From Streptomyces sp. NRRL F-2580 (lineage in GTDB: Bacteria > Actinomycetota > Actinomycetes > Streptomycetales > Streptomycetaceae): a stretch of 64,000 bases of DNA. The notes beneath the pieces were generated by a model. The model was given only the letters and a program-made list of their open reading frames with translations, searched no databases and had not been told where the DNA came from. This document shows, piece by piece, positions 35,123 through 42,336 of this stretch; position 1 is the first letter of the stretch, and every line of letters starts with the position of its first letter. The stretch lies in NCBI RefSeq assembly GCF_000720115.1, contig NZ_JOIR01000014.1, positions 182,700 through 246,699 on the forward strand. The letters run 5' to 3'. The translations under genes were made by a program, and so were the position numbers.

Positions 35123-36256
35123 TCAGCGGCGCTCCAGCCGCGCCACCCGGCCCTTCTCCCCCGCCGCCCAGCACCCGGTGTCCGCCGCGCAGTCGACCGT
35201 GTCGAAGGAGCCCGGCTCCAGCGGCCGCCAGCTGCGGCCGCCGTCCGTGGTCACGTCCGTGCCCGTCGGTCCCACCGCGAGGGCCGTCCCCCGGCCGTAC
35301 GGGAACCAGGCCGCACCCGAGCGGTACGCCGGCGGCGGGGCCGCCGCCTGCCGCCAGCTGCGTCCCCCGTCGGAGGAGACGGCCGCGGCCTGCGGGGAGG
35401 CCTGCCCGGTGCGGTAGTCGCCGCCGACCGCGAGTCCCCTCGTACGGTCGCGGAAGGCGAGGGCGAAGACCCCGCGCGCCGGGTCGCCCGCCGGGACGGT
35501 GGATTCGGCGACCCGCCAGGTCAGACCGCGGTCCGCGGAATGCAGGACCCGCGCGTTCGCCCCGCCGCCGGTGGCCAGCCAGACGTCGCGCGGGCCCGCG
35601 CTGACCAGGCACTGGCCGCTCGCGGCGAAGCCCGCCTCGCCCGGCAGCGCCTCGGGCATCCCCGAGGCGGGCAGGACCCGCCAGTTCCGCCCGCCGTCGT
35701 CCGTGGACAGGATCCGGAACCTGCCGTCCACCGGATCGCTCATCGCCAGTCCGTGCCGGGCGTCGAAGAAGGTCAGGCAGTCGTAGAAGGCGCGCGGGTC
35801 GGGGTTGCGGAAGGTCTCGGTCCAGGTCGCGCCGCCGTCCTCGGTGCGCAGCACCCTGGAGGCTTCGCCCTCCCCGATGGACAGGGCCACCGCGCGCCGC
35901 GCGTCGAAGGCCTCGATGTCGCGCAGCTCCAGCCCCTCGGCGACCGCGCCGGGCGGCGAGACGTCCTGCCAGCTGCGGCCGCCGTCCACGGTGCGCAGCA
36001 CGGTGCCCTGGGAACCGGCCACCCAGGCCGTGCTCCGGCTGACCGCCGCGAGCCCCCGGAAGCGTGCGGTCTTCCCGGTCTCCTTCAGCCCCCAGCCCGC
36101 GCCCCGTAAGTCCTGCGCCACCGGGGCCCCGGCGGATGGTTCGGAGGGCTCCCCCGCCGGGTTCCCCGGGGCCGTCCCGGCCTGAGCGGGGGCGGCCAGC
36201 GCCCCCACCACCAGGGCTGCCGCGCACAGGCCCGCTCCCACATCCAGAAGTCTCAT
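35123..36256 (-). CDS. Secreted BNR/Asp-box repeat (sialidase-like propeller) protein with a TTA codon
   Basis: A 377-residue precursor with signal peptide (RLLDVGAGLCAAALVVGALAAPAQA). At least five Asp-box turns of the form SxDGGxxW are visible: TVDGGRSW, TEDGGATW, STDDGGRNW, SSDGGRSW and TTDGGRSW. These mark a six/seven-bladed propeller related to photosynthesis-stability factors and sialidases. The catalytic residues of sialidases are not apparent, so I infer a secreted binding protein. Codon 50 is TTA (36107-36109, minus strand), one of only two TTA codons I noticed in the window, so translation may depend on the bldA tRNA. Confidence 0.8.
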   Translation of the reverse strand: MRLLDVGAGLCAAALVVGALAAPAQAGTAPGNPAGEPSEPSAGAPVAQDLRGAGWGLKETGKTARFRGLAAVSRSTAWVAGSQGTVLRTVDGGRSWQDVSPPGAVAEGLELRDIEAFDARRAVALSIGEGEASRVLRTEDGGATWTETFRNPDPRAFYDCLTFFDARHGLAMSDPVDGRFRILSTDDGGRNWRVLPASGMPEALPGEAGFAASGQCLVSAGPRDVWLATGGGANARVLHSADRGLTWRVAESTVPAGDPARGVFALAFRDRTRGLAVGGDYRTGQASPQAAAVSSDGGRSWRQAAAPPPAYRSGAAWFPYGRGTALAVGPTGTDVTTDGGRSWRPLEPGSFDTVDCAADTGCWAAGEKGRVARLERR

Positions 36257-36684
36257 GGCGCCGGAAGCTAACGCACCCCGGTTTCGCCGTCCAGAGTGCC
36301 TCCCCGGGTGCGCCGCGAGCCGGTGCGGGGTGCGCGGCGAGCCGGTGCGGGGTGCGCGGCGAGCCGGTGCGGGGTGCGCGGCGAGCCGGTGCGATCGCGG
36401 CGGACGGGACGGTGCGCAGCGTGTCCCGGGCCGTGCTTTGGGCCTGTGGAGTGAGCGGTAACCAGCCCTTCTGCGGCCCGTCCGGGTCCCGCCGGAACCA
36501 CTGGCCGTCCTTCGGGCTGCTTCCCTCTCACGGTCACTCTGTGCGATCACACAGATGGGTTCAGGCCAATCGGTGACACAGCTCACGCAACTGCCCATGC
36601 ACGGATTTGCCGATTCCGGCGTCTATCGGGTTGCCGGACTCCACCCCAAAGCCCGGCAGCAGATCCGCCGCAAGGGAGTGAGCC
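36257..36684. other. 428-bp intergenic region with a minisatellite
   Basis: No gene is supported. The left part holds a 22-bp minisatellite (separate entry). Further right, GGTCACTCTGTGCGATCACACAG-like sequence (about 36533-36552) and GTGACACAGCTCACGC near 36573 are GTGA/TCAC-rich and might be promoter or operator DNA for the SsgA-like gene. I see no unambiguous -35/-10 pair. Confidence 0.5.
36317..36393. repeat. 22-bp minisatellite, 3.5 copies
   Basis: Copies begin at 36317, 36339, 36361 and 36383 (the last partial), with unit start GAGCCGGTGCGGGGTGCGCG plus two bases. Copies are identical. It lies about 60 bp upstream of the BNR protein start codon, so it sits in that gene's promoter region. 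Confidence 0.9.
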
Positions 36685-37101
36685 TTGATCACTGTCATCG
36701 AGCAGGCCGCACAGGCCCGTCTGGTCGCCACCGCGCCGAAGGTCGAGACCGTTCCCGTCACCCTCTGCTACGACCGTGCGGATCCGTTCGCCGTGCGGAT
36801 GGCCTTCCCCGCCCCGGCGACGCTGGAGGGGATCGAGGTTTCGTGGACCTTCTCGCGCGAGCTGCTGGAGTCCGGGCTGGACCGCCCGTCGGGCCGCGGC
36901 GACGTACGGGTGCGCCCGTACGACGGTGACCGGACGACGATCGAGTTCCACGCGGCGGAGGGCGTCGCGATCGTGCTGATGCTGACGGCCGAGCTGCACC
37001 ACTTCCTGGAGCGGGCGGCGACCCTGGTACCGCCGGGCCTGGAGCACCTGTACCTCGACATGGACCACAGCCTGGCCGAGCTGATGCGCGACACCTGCTG
37101 A
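36685..37101 (+). CDS. SsgA-family sporulation/cell-division regulator (SALP)
   Basis: A 138-residue SsgA-like protein. The family core is visible as VTLCYDRADPFAVRMAF (the YDxxDPyAV motif), VSWTFSRELLESGL and GDVRVRPYDGDRTTIEFHAAEG. SALPs are unique to sporulating actinomycetes and help control septum placement and peptidoglycan remodelling. The start is TTG at 36685 with AGGGAG 6 nt upstream. An extended C-terminus (HLYLDMDHSLAELMRDTC) is typical of some paralogues. Which SALP (A-G) this is cannot be decided here. Confidence 0.88.
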   Translation: MITVIEQAAQARLVATAPKVETVPVTLCYDRADPFAVRMAFPAPATLEGIEVSWTFSRELLESGLDRPSGRGDVRVRPYDGDRTTIEFHAAEGVAIVLMLTAELHHFLERAATLVPPGLEHLYLDMDHSLAELMRDTC

Positions 37102-37306
37102 ACCCGGCCCGCCGGTTATTCGATTGCGGGCGGCTCCGGCCGCCCGTAGCTTCGTTGACGACACATTGCCGTCGAAACGGAGCAGGACATTGCTCTTCTG
37201 AGGTCCGAGACACCGACCACCGACCACCGTGACCCCCGTCGTCACCGGCTGAGCGTCGGCTGTCTCCCCGCGTTGCACGCACCACTCACGCAACCTGGAG
37301 GCCTCC

Positions 37307-38947
37307 ATGAGCCACGCCCCTGCTTTCATCACCTGCTCCGCCCTGTCCTTCGACTGGCCCGACGGCACTCCCGTCTTCGACGGGTTCCAGCTCGCCGTCG
37401 GCCCCGGCCGCACCGGTCTGATCGGCCTGAACGGCTGTGGGAAGTCCACCCTGCTCAAGCTGATCGCCGGTGAACTGACCCCGTCGGGCGGGCAGTCGTC
37501 CGTCTCCGGCTCGGTCGGCTACCTTCCCCAGACGGTCACCCTCGACACCGCGCTGCGCGTGGACGAGGCGCTCGGCATCCGCGCCGTCCGCACCGCCCTC
37601 CACGCCATCGAGGCGGGCGAGGCCACCGAGGCGAACTTCACCGCGGTCGGCGACGACTGGGACGTGGAGGAGCGGGCGTTGGCCGCGCTCGACCAGCTCG
37701 GTCTCGCCGGGATCGCCCTGGACCGCACCGTCGGCGAGCTCTCGGGCGGCGAGTCCGTGCTGCTGCGGCTGGCCGCCCTGCTGCTCGCGCGGCCCGACGT
37801 CCTGCTGCTGGACGAGCCCACCAACAACCTGGACCTGCGGGCCCGGGGCCGGCTGTACGCGGCGGTCGAGTCCTGGTCCGGGGTGATGCTCGTGGTCAGC
37901 CACGACCGGGAACTGCTGGAACGGGTCGACCAGATCGCCGATCTGCGCGACGGCGAAGTCCGGTGGTACGGAGGGAACTTCACGGACTACGAGGAGATGC
38001 TCGCCGCCGAACAGGACGCGGCCGAGCGGATGGTCCGGGTCGCGGAGAACGACGTACAGCGACAGAAGCGCGAACTGGCCGACGCGCAGGTCAAATTGGC
38101 GCGCCGCAAGCGGTACGGCCAGAAGATGTTCGAGAACAAGCGCGAGCCGAAGATCGTGATGGGCGCGCGCAAACGGGCGGCGCAGGAGTCGGCCGGCAAG
38201 CACCGGATCATGCACACCGAGAAGCTGGCGCAGGCGAAGGAGCGGCTCGACCAGGCGGTGGAGGCGGTGCGCGACGACGACGAGATCCGGATCAAGCTGC
38301 CCGCCACCCAGGTCCCACCGGGACGCCGCGTGCTGACCCTGAGCGATCTGCGCCTGGTCCACGGGGCCCGCGTACCGGGCGAGTGGGAGCTGCGGGGGCC
38401 GGAGCGGATCGCCCTGGTGGGCCGCAACGGCTCGGGGAAGACCACGCTGCTGCGCACGGTCGCGGGGCAGCTCGCGCCCGAGTCCGGGGCGGCGGTGACG
38501 CATGTGACCACGCGGTTCCTGCCCCAGCGGCTGGACGTGCTCGACGAGAGCCGGTCGGTCGTGGAGAACGTGGCGCGGTTCGCCCCGCAGGCCACGAACA
38601 ACCTGGTCCGGGCACGGCTCGCGCACTTCCTCTTCCGGGGCGCCCGGGCGGACCGGCCGGCCGGCACCCTGTCGGGCGGCGAACGGTTCCGGGCGGCGCT
38701 GGCGGCGCTGCTGCTGGCGGAGCCCGCCCCGCAGCTGCTCATGCTCGACGAGCCGACGAACAATCTCGACCTCGCGAGCGTGCGGCAGCTGACCGGGGCG
38801 CTGGAGTCCTACGAGGGCGCCCTGGTGGTGGCGAGCCACGACGTGCCGTTCCTGGAGTCGATCGGCATCACCCGGTGGCTGCTGCTGGACGGGGAACTGC
38901 GGCCGACCACGGCCGAGGAGGTCCGGGAGACCCTCTGGCACGGGTGA
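37307..38947 (+). CDS. ABC-F family ATP-binding protein (second of two)
   Basis: A 546-residue tandem ATPase. Motifs are GLNGCGKST, LSGGESVLLRLAALLL and LLDEPTNNLDLR in the first half, and GRNGSGKTT, LSGGERFRAALAALLL and MLDEPTNNLDLAS in the second. The linker is basic and helical (RKRYGQKMFENKREP). The order and length fit ribosome-associated ABC-F proteins, some of which protect against ribosome-targeting antibiotics. GGAGG precedes the ATG. The ~200-bp upstream gap could hold a leader with attenuation, as known for resistance ABC-Fs, but I see no convincing leader peptide. A strong terminator follows. Confidence 0.92.
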   Translation: MSHAPAFITCSALSFDWPDGTPVFDGFQLAVGPGRTGLIGLNGCGKSTLLKLIAGELTPSGGQSSVSGSVGYLPQTVTLDTALRVDEALGIRAVRTALHAIEAGEATEANFTAVGDDWDVEERALAALDQLGLAGIALDRTVGELSGGESVLLRLAALLLARPDVLLLDEPTNNLDLRARGRLYAAVESWSGVMLVVSHDRELLERVDQIADLRDGEVRWYGGNFTDYEEMLAAEQDAAERMVRVAENDVQRQKRELADAQVKLARRKRYGQKMFENKREPKIVMGARKRAAQESAGKHRIMHTEKLAQAKERLDQAVEAVRDDDEIRIKLPATQVPPGRRVLTLSDLRLVHGARVPGEWELRGPERIALVGRNGSGKTTLLRTVAGQLAPESGAAVTHVTTRFLPQRLDVLDESRSVVENVARFAPQATNNLVRARLAHFLFRGARADRPAGTLSGGERFRAALAALLLAEPAPQLLMLDEPTNNLDLASVRQLTGALESYEGALVVASHDVPFLESIGITRWLLLDGELRPTTAEEVRETLWHG

Positions 38948-38958
38948 GCGAGCCCGTA

Positions 38959-39000
38959 TCGCCGCCGCCCGCGGACGTCCGACGCGGCGGGCGGCGGCGA
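38959..39000 (+). terminator. Hairpin terminator after the ABC-F gene
   Basis: A 14-bp perfect inverted repeat (TCGCCGCCGCCCGC / GCGGGCGGCGGCGA) with a 14-nt loop that contains its own GGACGTCC palindrome lies 11 bp after the stop codon. Confidence 0.85.
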
Positions 39001-39102
39001 AGCGGAACCCGTTCCGGCCGTCAAGGGTAAAAGTTTCGATCCCCCTGACGGCGTCATTTTGCGTCCCCAGACGCCCCTCACACCCCCCGTAAACTGCACA
39101 GA

Positions 39103-39120
39103 TAACTGGATGTAACTGGA
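39103..39120. promoter_or_regulatory. Direct repeat TAACTGGA, 10-bp period, upstream of the desaturase promoter
   Basis: TAACTGGA occurs at 39103-39110 and 39113-39120, one helical turn apart and about 20 bp upstream of the -35 box. This is a plausible activator site (direct-repeat binding), not otherwise supported. Confidence 0.35.
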
Positions 39121-39138
39121 CATACACCTGCCCGGGGG

Positions 39139-39167
39139 TTGGCTGGCCTTGATGTCGCGTTTAACCT
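39139..39167 (+). promoter_or_regulatory. Predicted promoter of the acyl-ACP desaturase
   Basis: TTGGCT (39139-39144) and TAACCT (39162-39167) with 17-bp spacing fit a housekeeping-type promoter. The start site would fall about 39174, inside the palindromic operator. Confidence 0.6.
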
Positions 39168-39200
39168 ACGACTCCGTAGGCTACGGAACCGTAGGTAATT
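39161..39200. promoter_or_regulatory. Complex palindromic operator overlapping the desaturase -10 and start site
   Basis: Three interlocking palindromes share the CCTACGG core. CCTACG-ACTC-CGTAGG spans 39165-39180, CGTAG-G-CTACG lies across the junction, and CTACGG-AA-CCGTAG spans 39181-39194. The outer flanks TTAACCTACG and CGTAGGTAA are also nearly complementary. This size fits a TetR-type repressor binding as two dimers. Confidence 0.75.
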
Positions 39201-39222
39201 CGCTTTGCACCCAGGAGTACCC

Positions 39223-40194
39223 GTGACGATCACCTCTCCCCACCTCGGCAGCTCGGAGGCGTGGACCGACGCCAAGCTGCTGTTCGCGCTGGAAGAGGTG
39301 GTCGAAAAGGAGCTCAACCGCCATCTGAAGGTCACCAAGGACTGGATGCCCCACGAGTACGTCCCGTGGAGCGACGGCCGGAACTTCCCGGGCTTCTTCG
39401 AGGACGGCGAAGCCTGGGACCCGCAGCAGTCCAAGGTCACCGACATCGGCAAGATCGCGCTGGTCGTGAACCTGCTGACCGAGGACAACCTCCCCAGCTA
39501 CCACCACGAGATCGCCAGCCTCTTCGGGCGCAACGGCGCCTGGGGCACCTGGGTGCACCGCTGGACGGCCGAGGAGGGCCGCCACGGCATCGTGATGCGC
39601 GACTACCTGCTGGCCTCGCGCGCCGTGGACCCGGACAAGCTGGAAGCGTTCCGCATGCAGCACATGTCGGAGGGGTTCGAGTCCGACAACCGCCACTCCA
39701 TGCTCCACTCGGTGGCGTACGTGGCCTTCCAGGAGCTCGCCACCCGCATCTCGCACCGCAACACCGGCCACCAGTCCGGTGACCCGGTCTGCGACCGGAT
39801 GCTGGCGCGCATCGCGCAGGACGAGAACCTGCACATGATCTTCTACCGCAACCTGCTGGGAGCGGCCTTCGAGCTCGCCCCGGACCTGACCATGGAGGCC
39901 GTGCGGGACGTCGTGGTCAACTTCCGGATGCCCGGACACGGCATGCCCGGCTTCGAGCGGATGGCCGCGCAGATGGCGATCGGCGGGGTCTACAACCTGC
40001 GGATCCACCACGACGACGTACTGAGCCCCGTGATCCGCTTCCTGAAGATCATGGACATCAACGGCCTCGGCCCCGAGGGCCAGAAGGCCCAGGAGGAGCT
40101 CGGCTTGTTCATGAACGGCCTGGACAGCGAGGCCCGCAAGTTCGACGAGCGCCTGGCCGCCCGCGCGGCCCGCATCGCGGCCCGCAAGGGCTGA
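39223..40194 (+). CDS. Acyl-ACP desaturase (soluble di-iron)
   Basis: A 323-residue soluble fatty-acid desaturase of the DesA2/stearoyl-ACP type. The di-iron ligands are visible in the two ExxH-type motifs, EEGRH (WTAEEGRHGIVM, about residue 115) and DENLH (ARIAQDENLHMIFYRN, about 203). Here the second motif begins Asp-Glu-x-x-His as in plant-type enzymes. It inserts a double bond into ACP-bound acyl chains for membrane fluidity. The GTG start has AGGAG at 5 nt. It is controlled by the strong promoter/operator upstream and ends at the hairpin at 40243. Confidence 0.9.
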   Translation: MTITSPHLGSSEAWTDAKLLFALEEVVEKELNRHLKVTKDWMPHEYVPWSDGRNFPGFFEDGEAWDPQQSKVTDIGKIALVVNLLTEDNLPSYHHEIASLFGRNGAWGTWVHRWTAEEGRHGIVMRDYLLASRAVDPDKLEAFRMQHMSEGFESDNRHSMLHSVAYVAFQELATRISHRNTGHQSGDPVCDRMLARIAQDENLHMIFYRNLLGAAFELAPDLTMEAVRDVVVNFRMPGHGMPGFERMAAQMAIGGVYNLRIHHDDVLSPVIRFLKIMDINGLGPEGQKAQEELGLFMNGLDSEARKFDERLAARAARIAARKG

Positions 40195-40242
40195 CCCCAG
40201 GCCTGACCGGTTTCCGCTCCCTCTGGCGAGTGACGCCGATTG

Positions 40243-40269
40243 CCCTGGCAGAGCATTGCTCTGCCAGGG
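40243..40269 (+). terminator. Intrinsic terminator that also contains the ribosome binding site of the next gene
   Basis: A 12-bp perfect stem (CCCTGGCAGAGC / GCTCTGCCAGGG) with ATT loop is followed by TTT, 48 bp after the desaturase stop. The AGGG in its 3' arm is the only Shine-Dalgarno-like sequence before the ATG at 40279, so folding would hide it. Confidence 0.9.
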
Positions 40270-40278
40270 TTTCGCGTC

Positions 40279-40581
40279 ATGACCTCGCTCCAGGTGGACA
40301 TCGACCAGCTGACCCGTCTGACGCGCGCCCTGGACTCCTCGCTGGTCTCCCTGCGGGAGGCACGGCGCGCGCTGGACCACGTACGGGCCGACCAGCTGGG
40401 CACGGCCGACCTCGACGCGGCGTGCGACGGCTTCCAGGAACGCTGGGCCCACGGCACGCGTGAGCTGACCAAGCGCGTCAAGACCGTACGGGAGGGCGTG
40501 GACCGCAGCGCCGCGCAGTACGCGGAGCTGGAGGAGGCCGTCCGCGCGGCCTTCCGCCGGGTGGCGGCCGCGCATGGCTGA
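40279..40581 (+). CDS. Small helical WXG100-like protein
   Basis: A 100-residue all-helical protein (SLQVDIDQLTRLTRALDSSL and RELTKRVKTVREGVDRSAAQ) with a central turn DGFQERWAHGTREL. That W-A-H-G turn sits where WXG100 proteins carry W-x-G, so the motif is slightly off consensus. Size and helical hairpin fit an ESX/T7SS chaperone-like or substrate subunit. Its last 8 bp overlap the next gene, which has a true WQG motif, so they may form a heterodimer like EsxA/EsxB. This assignment is inference from structure and context. Confidence 0.7.
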   Translation: MTSLQVDIDQLTRLTRALDSSLVSLREARRALDHVRADQLGTADLDAACDGFQERWAHGTRELTKRVKTVREGVDRSAAQYAELEEAVRAAFRRVAAAHG

Positions 40582-41707
40582 CCACGCGGCGCTGGGCTTC
40601 GACCCCGCGCCCGGTGATCCGGCCGCGGTCCTGGCGCTGACGAAGAAGCTCGGCGCGTCGGCGCAGTCCCTCGGGGAGGCCTCGCGCGTCGTGAAGGACC
40701 TCGTCTCCCACAGCGCGCAGTGGCAGGGCGAGGCCGCGACCGCCTTCCGCGCCTCCCTCTCGCAGGAGCTCCCCCGCTACCTGGGCGCGGCCCACACCTC
40801 CCTCGCGGAGGCCGCCCGCCGGCTCACCGGCTGGCACGACACCCTGGTCGCGCACCGCGCGCTGGCCGCCCGGTACGAGGCCCGGGCCGCCGCGGCCAAG
40901 ACGGAGCAGGACCTCTCCGACGCCCGCCGCCTGGCCCGCGAACTCGCCGCCGAACACGCGGCGGCGGCGAGTCGCGTCGCCCGCACCCTGAACGCGGCGA
41001 CGGACCGCCTGGCCCCGAAGGAACCGGGCCTGCTGTCCTCGATCTGGCACAAGATCACGGAAGACCCTGGCGACGCCTTGTCGAACGCGTCGGCGATCCT
41101 GGGCGCGATCGGTGCGGGCGTGGCACTGTTCTGCCCGCCCGCGGGCCTGGCGGTGATGCTGGTCGCGGGCGGCCTGTCCCTGGCGGCCCTGACCGTGCAC
41201 CTGGCGGACCCGAAGTTCCGCAAACCGCTGCTGGACGGCGCCACGAAGGGCGAGTTCGACGCGGACTTCTGGAAGAGCGGCGTGACCCTCCTGGGCGACG
41301 CCGCCGGCACGGTCCCGGGCGTGGCCGCGGTCGCCTCGGGCGCCAAGGCCGGCACCCTCGCCGCCCGCGCGGCCATGACCGCCGCCCCCGAAGCCAGCGC
41401 CCTGACCGGCCTCAGCGCAGGCACCACCTCCTTCCGCAGCACGACATGGTCAACGGGCCTCGCCATGCAGGAAGTCGACAACCCATTGATCACTTGGACG
41501 GTCCGGAGCACGAACCCGACCGTCACCAAGTCCGTGGGCCTGGCCGCACCGACTCTCGGGGCGGTGACGGCGAGCGCCGGCTATCTATCGGACAGCGATT
41601 CCGTCGAGCACGCCTCGACCGCTGTGGATGGTGCCCGCGGGGTTTTGGACGACGGCCCTTCCGCCGCCGCGAAAACGGCCAGCGTATGGACGGCGATGAG
41701 GCCTTGA
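40574..41707 (+). CDS. Putative type VII-secretion-associated protein with N-terminal WXG-like domain
   Basis: A 377-residue protein. Residues 1-130 are long amphipathic helices with the turn SAQWQGEAATAF (WQG at about residue 53), as in WXG100/T7SS signal domains. A coiled helical part (AAAAKTEQDLSDARRLARELAAEHA) follows. Residues ~178-218 are hydrophobic (AILGAIGAGVALFCPPAGLAVMLVAGGLSLAALTV), as in pore-forming or membrane-inserting parts of secreted toxins. The C-terminal ~150 residues (Ala/Thr-rich) have no recognised domain. It overlaps the preceding gene by 8 bp and the following gene by 1 bp. It could be a T7SS effector, with the next genes as partner or immunity proteins. Confidence 0.7.
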   Translation: MADHAALGFDPAPGDPAAVLALTKKLGASAQSLGEASRVVKDLVSHSAQWQGEAATAFRASLSQELPRYLGAAHTSLAEAARRLTGWHDTLVAHRALAARYEARAAAAKTEQDLSDARRLARELAAEHAAAASRVARTLNAATDRLAPKEPGLLSSIWHKITEDPGDALSNASAILGAIGAGVALFCPPAGLAVMLVAGGLSLAALTVHLADPKFRKPLLDGATKGEFDADFWKSGVTLLGDAAGTVPGVAAVASGAKAGTLAARAAMTAAPEASALTGLSAGTTSFRSTTWSTGLAMQEVDNPLITWTVRSTNPTVTKSVGLAAPTLGAVTASAGYLSDSDSVEHASTAVDGARGVLDDGPSAAAKTASVWTAMRP

Positions 41708-42336
41708 TGAACGACGAGACGGTGCCACCGCTGTGGTTTCAGCTCCCACCCGGCTTCCACACCGTCAGCTCTGACGACAGGCACGCCCTGGAGTGCATGG
41801 CGGATGCTCTCGAGAGCGCGGAAGCAAGGACCGACGTCACACGGCTCATGGGTGGGCTGGACGGCCTCTCAGGCCATCACGTCGTGCACACGTCGATCGG
41901 CCTGCACCCTGACGACGTCCTCGGTGTGTCGACGTCCTTCTTCTCACTGACCGTTCGTCCTGCCCAACACCCGAACTCCGGTGTGGCCGTCGCGCAGACA
42001 TCCCTGGCCATCTCTCGCTCCGCACTCTGGTGCGATGCGACGCGCACGGTCATCGAGCTGCCTTCGTCGCTGCCCTGCTACCTGGTCGCTGGACTGATTT
42101 CACTGCCCGGAGCGGACAACCGACTGTTTCAGGCCAGGGCGATCACCGCGCACGCACAAGGACGGCGCGTTCTCATCCTGGACCTGACCAGCGCTGCGAT
42201 CGGCAACAGCGAGGCCTACACCAGCATTCTGGAGGCCATCACCTACACGATCGCCTTCTCCGACCCCGACCCGGACCCCGAAGCCAGTCCCCCGCCTCCG
42301 GCAGCCACATCACGCATTCTGGAGGTGCTGCTGTGA
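41707..42336 (+). CDS. Unassigned protein of the WXG-containing operon
   Basis: A 209-residue protein with no signal peptide and no family I recognise. It starts PPLWFQLPPGFHTVSSDDRHALECMADALE and has a beta-rich middle (HHVVHTSIGLHPDDVLGVSTSFFSLTVR). It ends with a strand LDLTSAAIGNSEAYTSILEAITYTIAF and a proline tail. The ATG overlaps the previous TGA (TGATG). GC appears lower than in most neighbours and rarer codons are more frequent, which suggests later acquisition. Position right after a putative T7SS effector suggests an immunity or accessory role, but nothing in the sequence proves it. Confidence 0.65.
   Translation: MNDETVPPLWFQLPPGFHTVSSDDRHALECMADALESAEARTDVTRLMGGLDGLSGHHVVHTSIGLHPDDVLGVSTSFFSLTVRPAQHPNSGVAVAQTSLAISRSALWCDATRTVIELPSSLPCYLVAGLISLPGADNRLFQARAITAHAQGRRVLILDLTSAAIGNSEAYTSILEAITYTIAFSDPDPDPEASPPPPAATSRILEVLL

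Noticed and set aside
36317..36393. CRISPR-like array
   Set aside because: Copies are directly adjacent with no spacers and there are no cas genes; it is a minisatellite.
40243..40269. Insertion-sequence end or attachment site
   Set aside because: The 12-bp inverted repeat is best explained as an intrinsic terminator: it lies just after a gene and ends in T residues.
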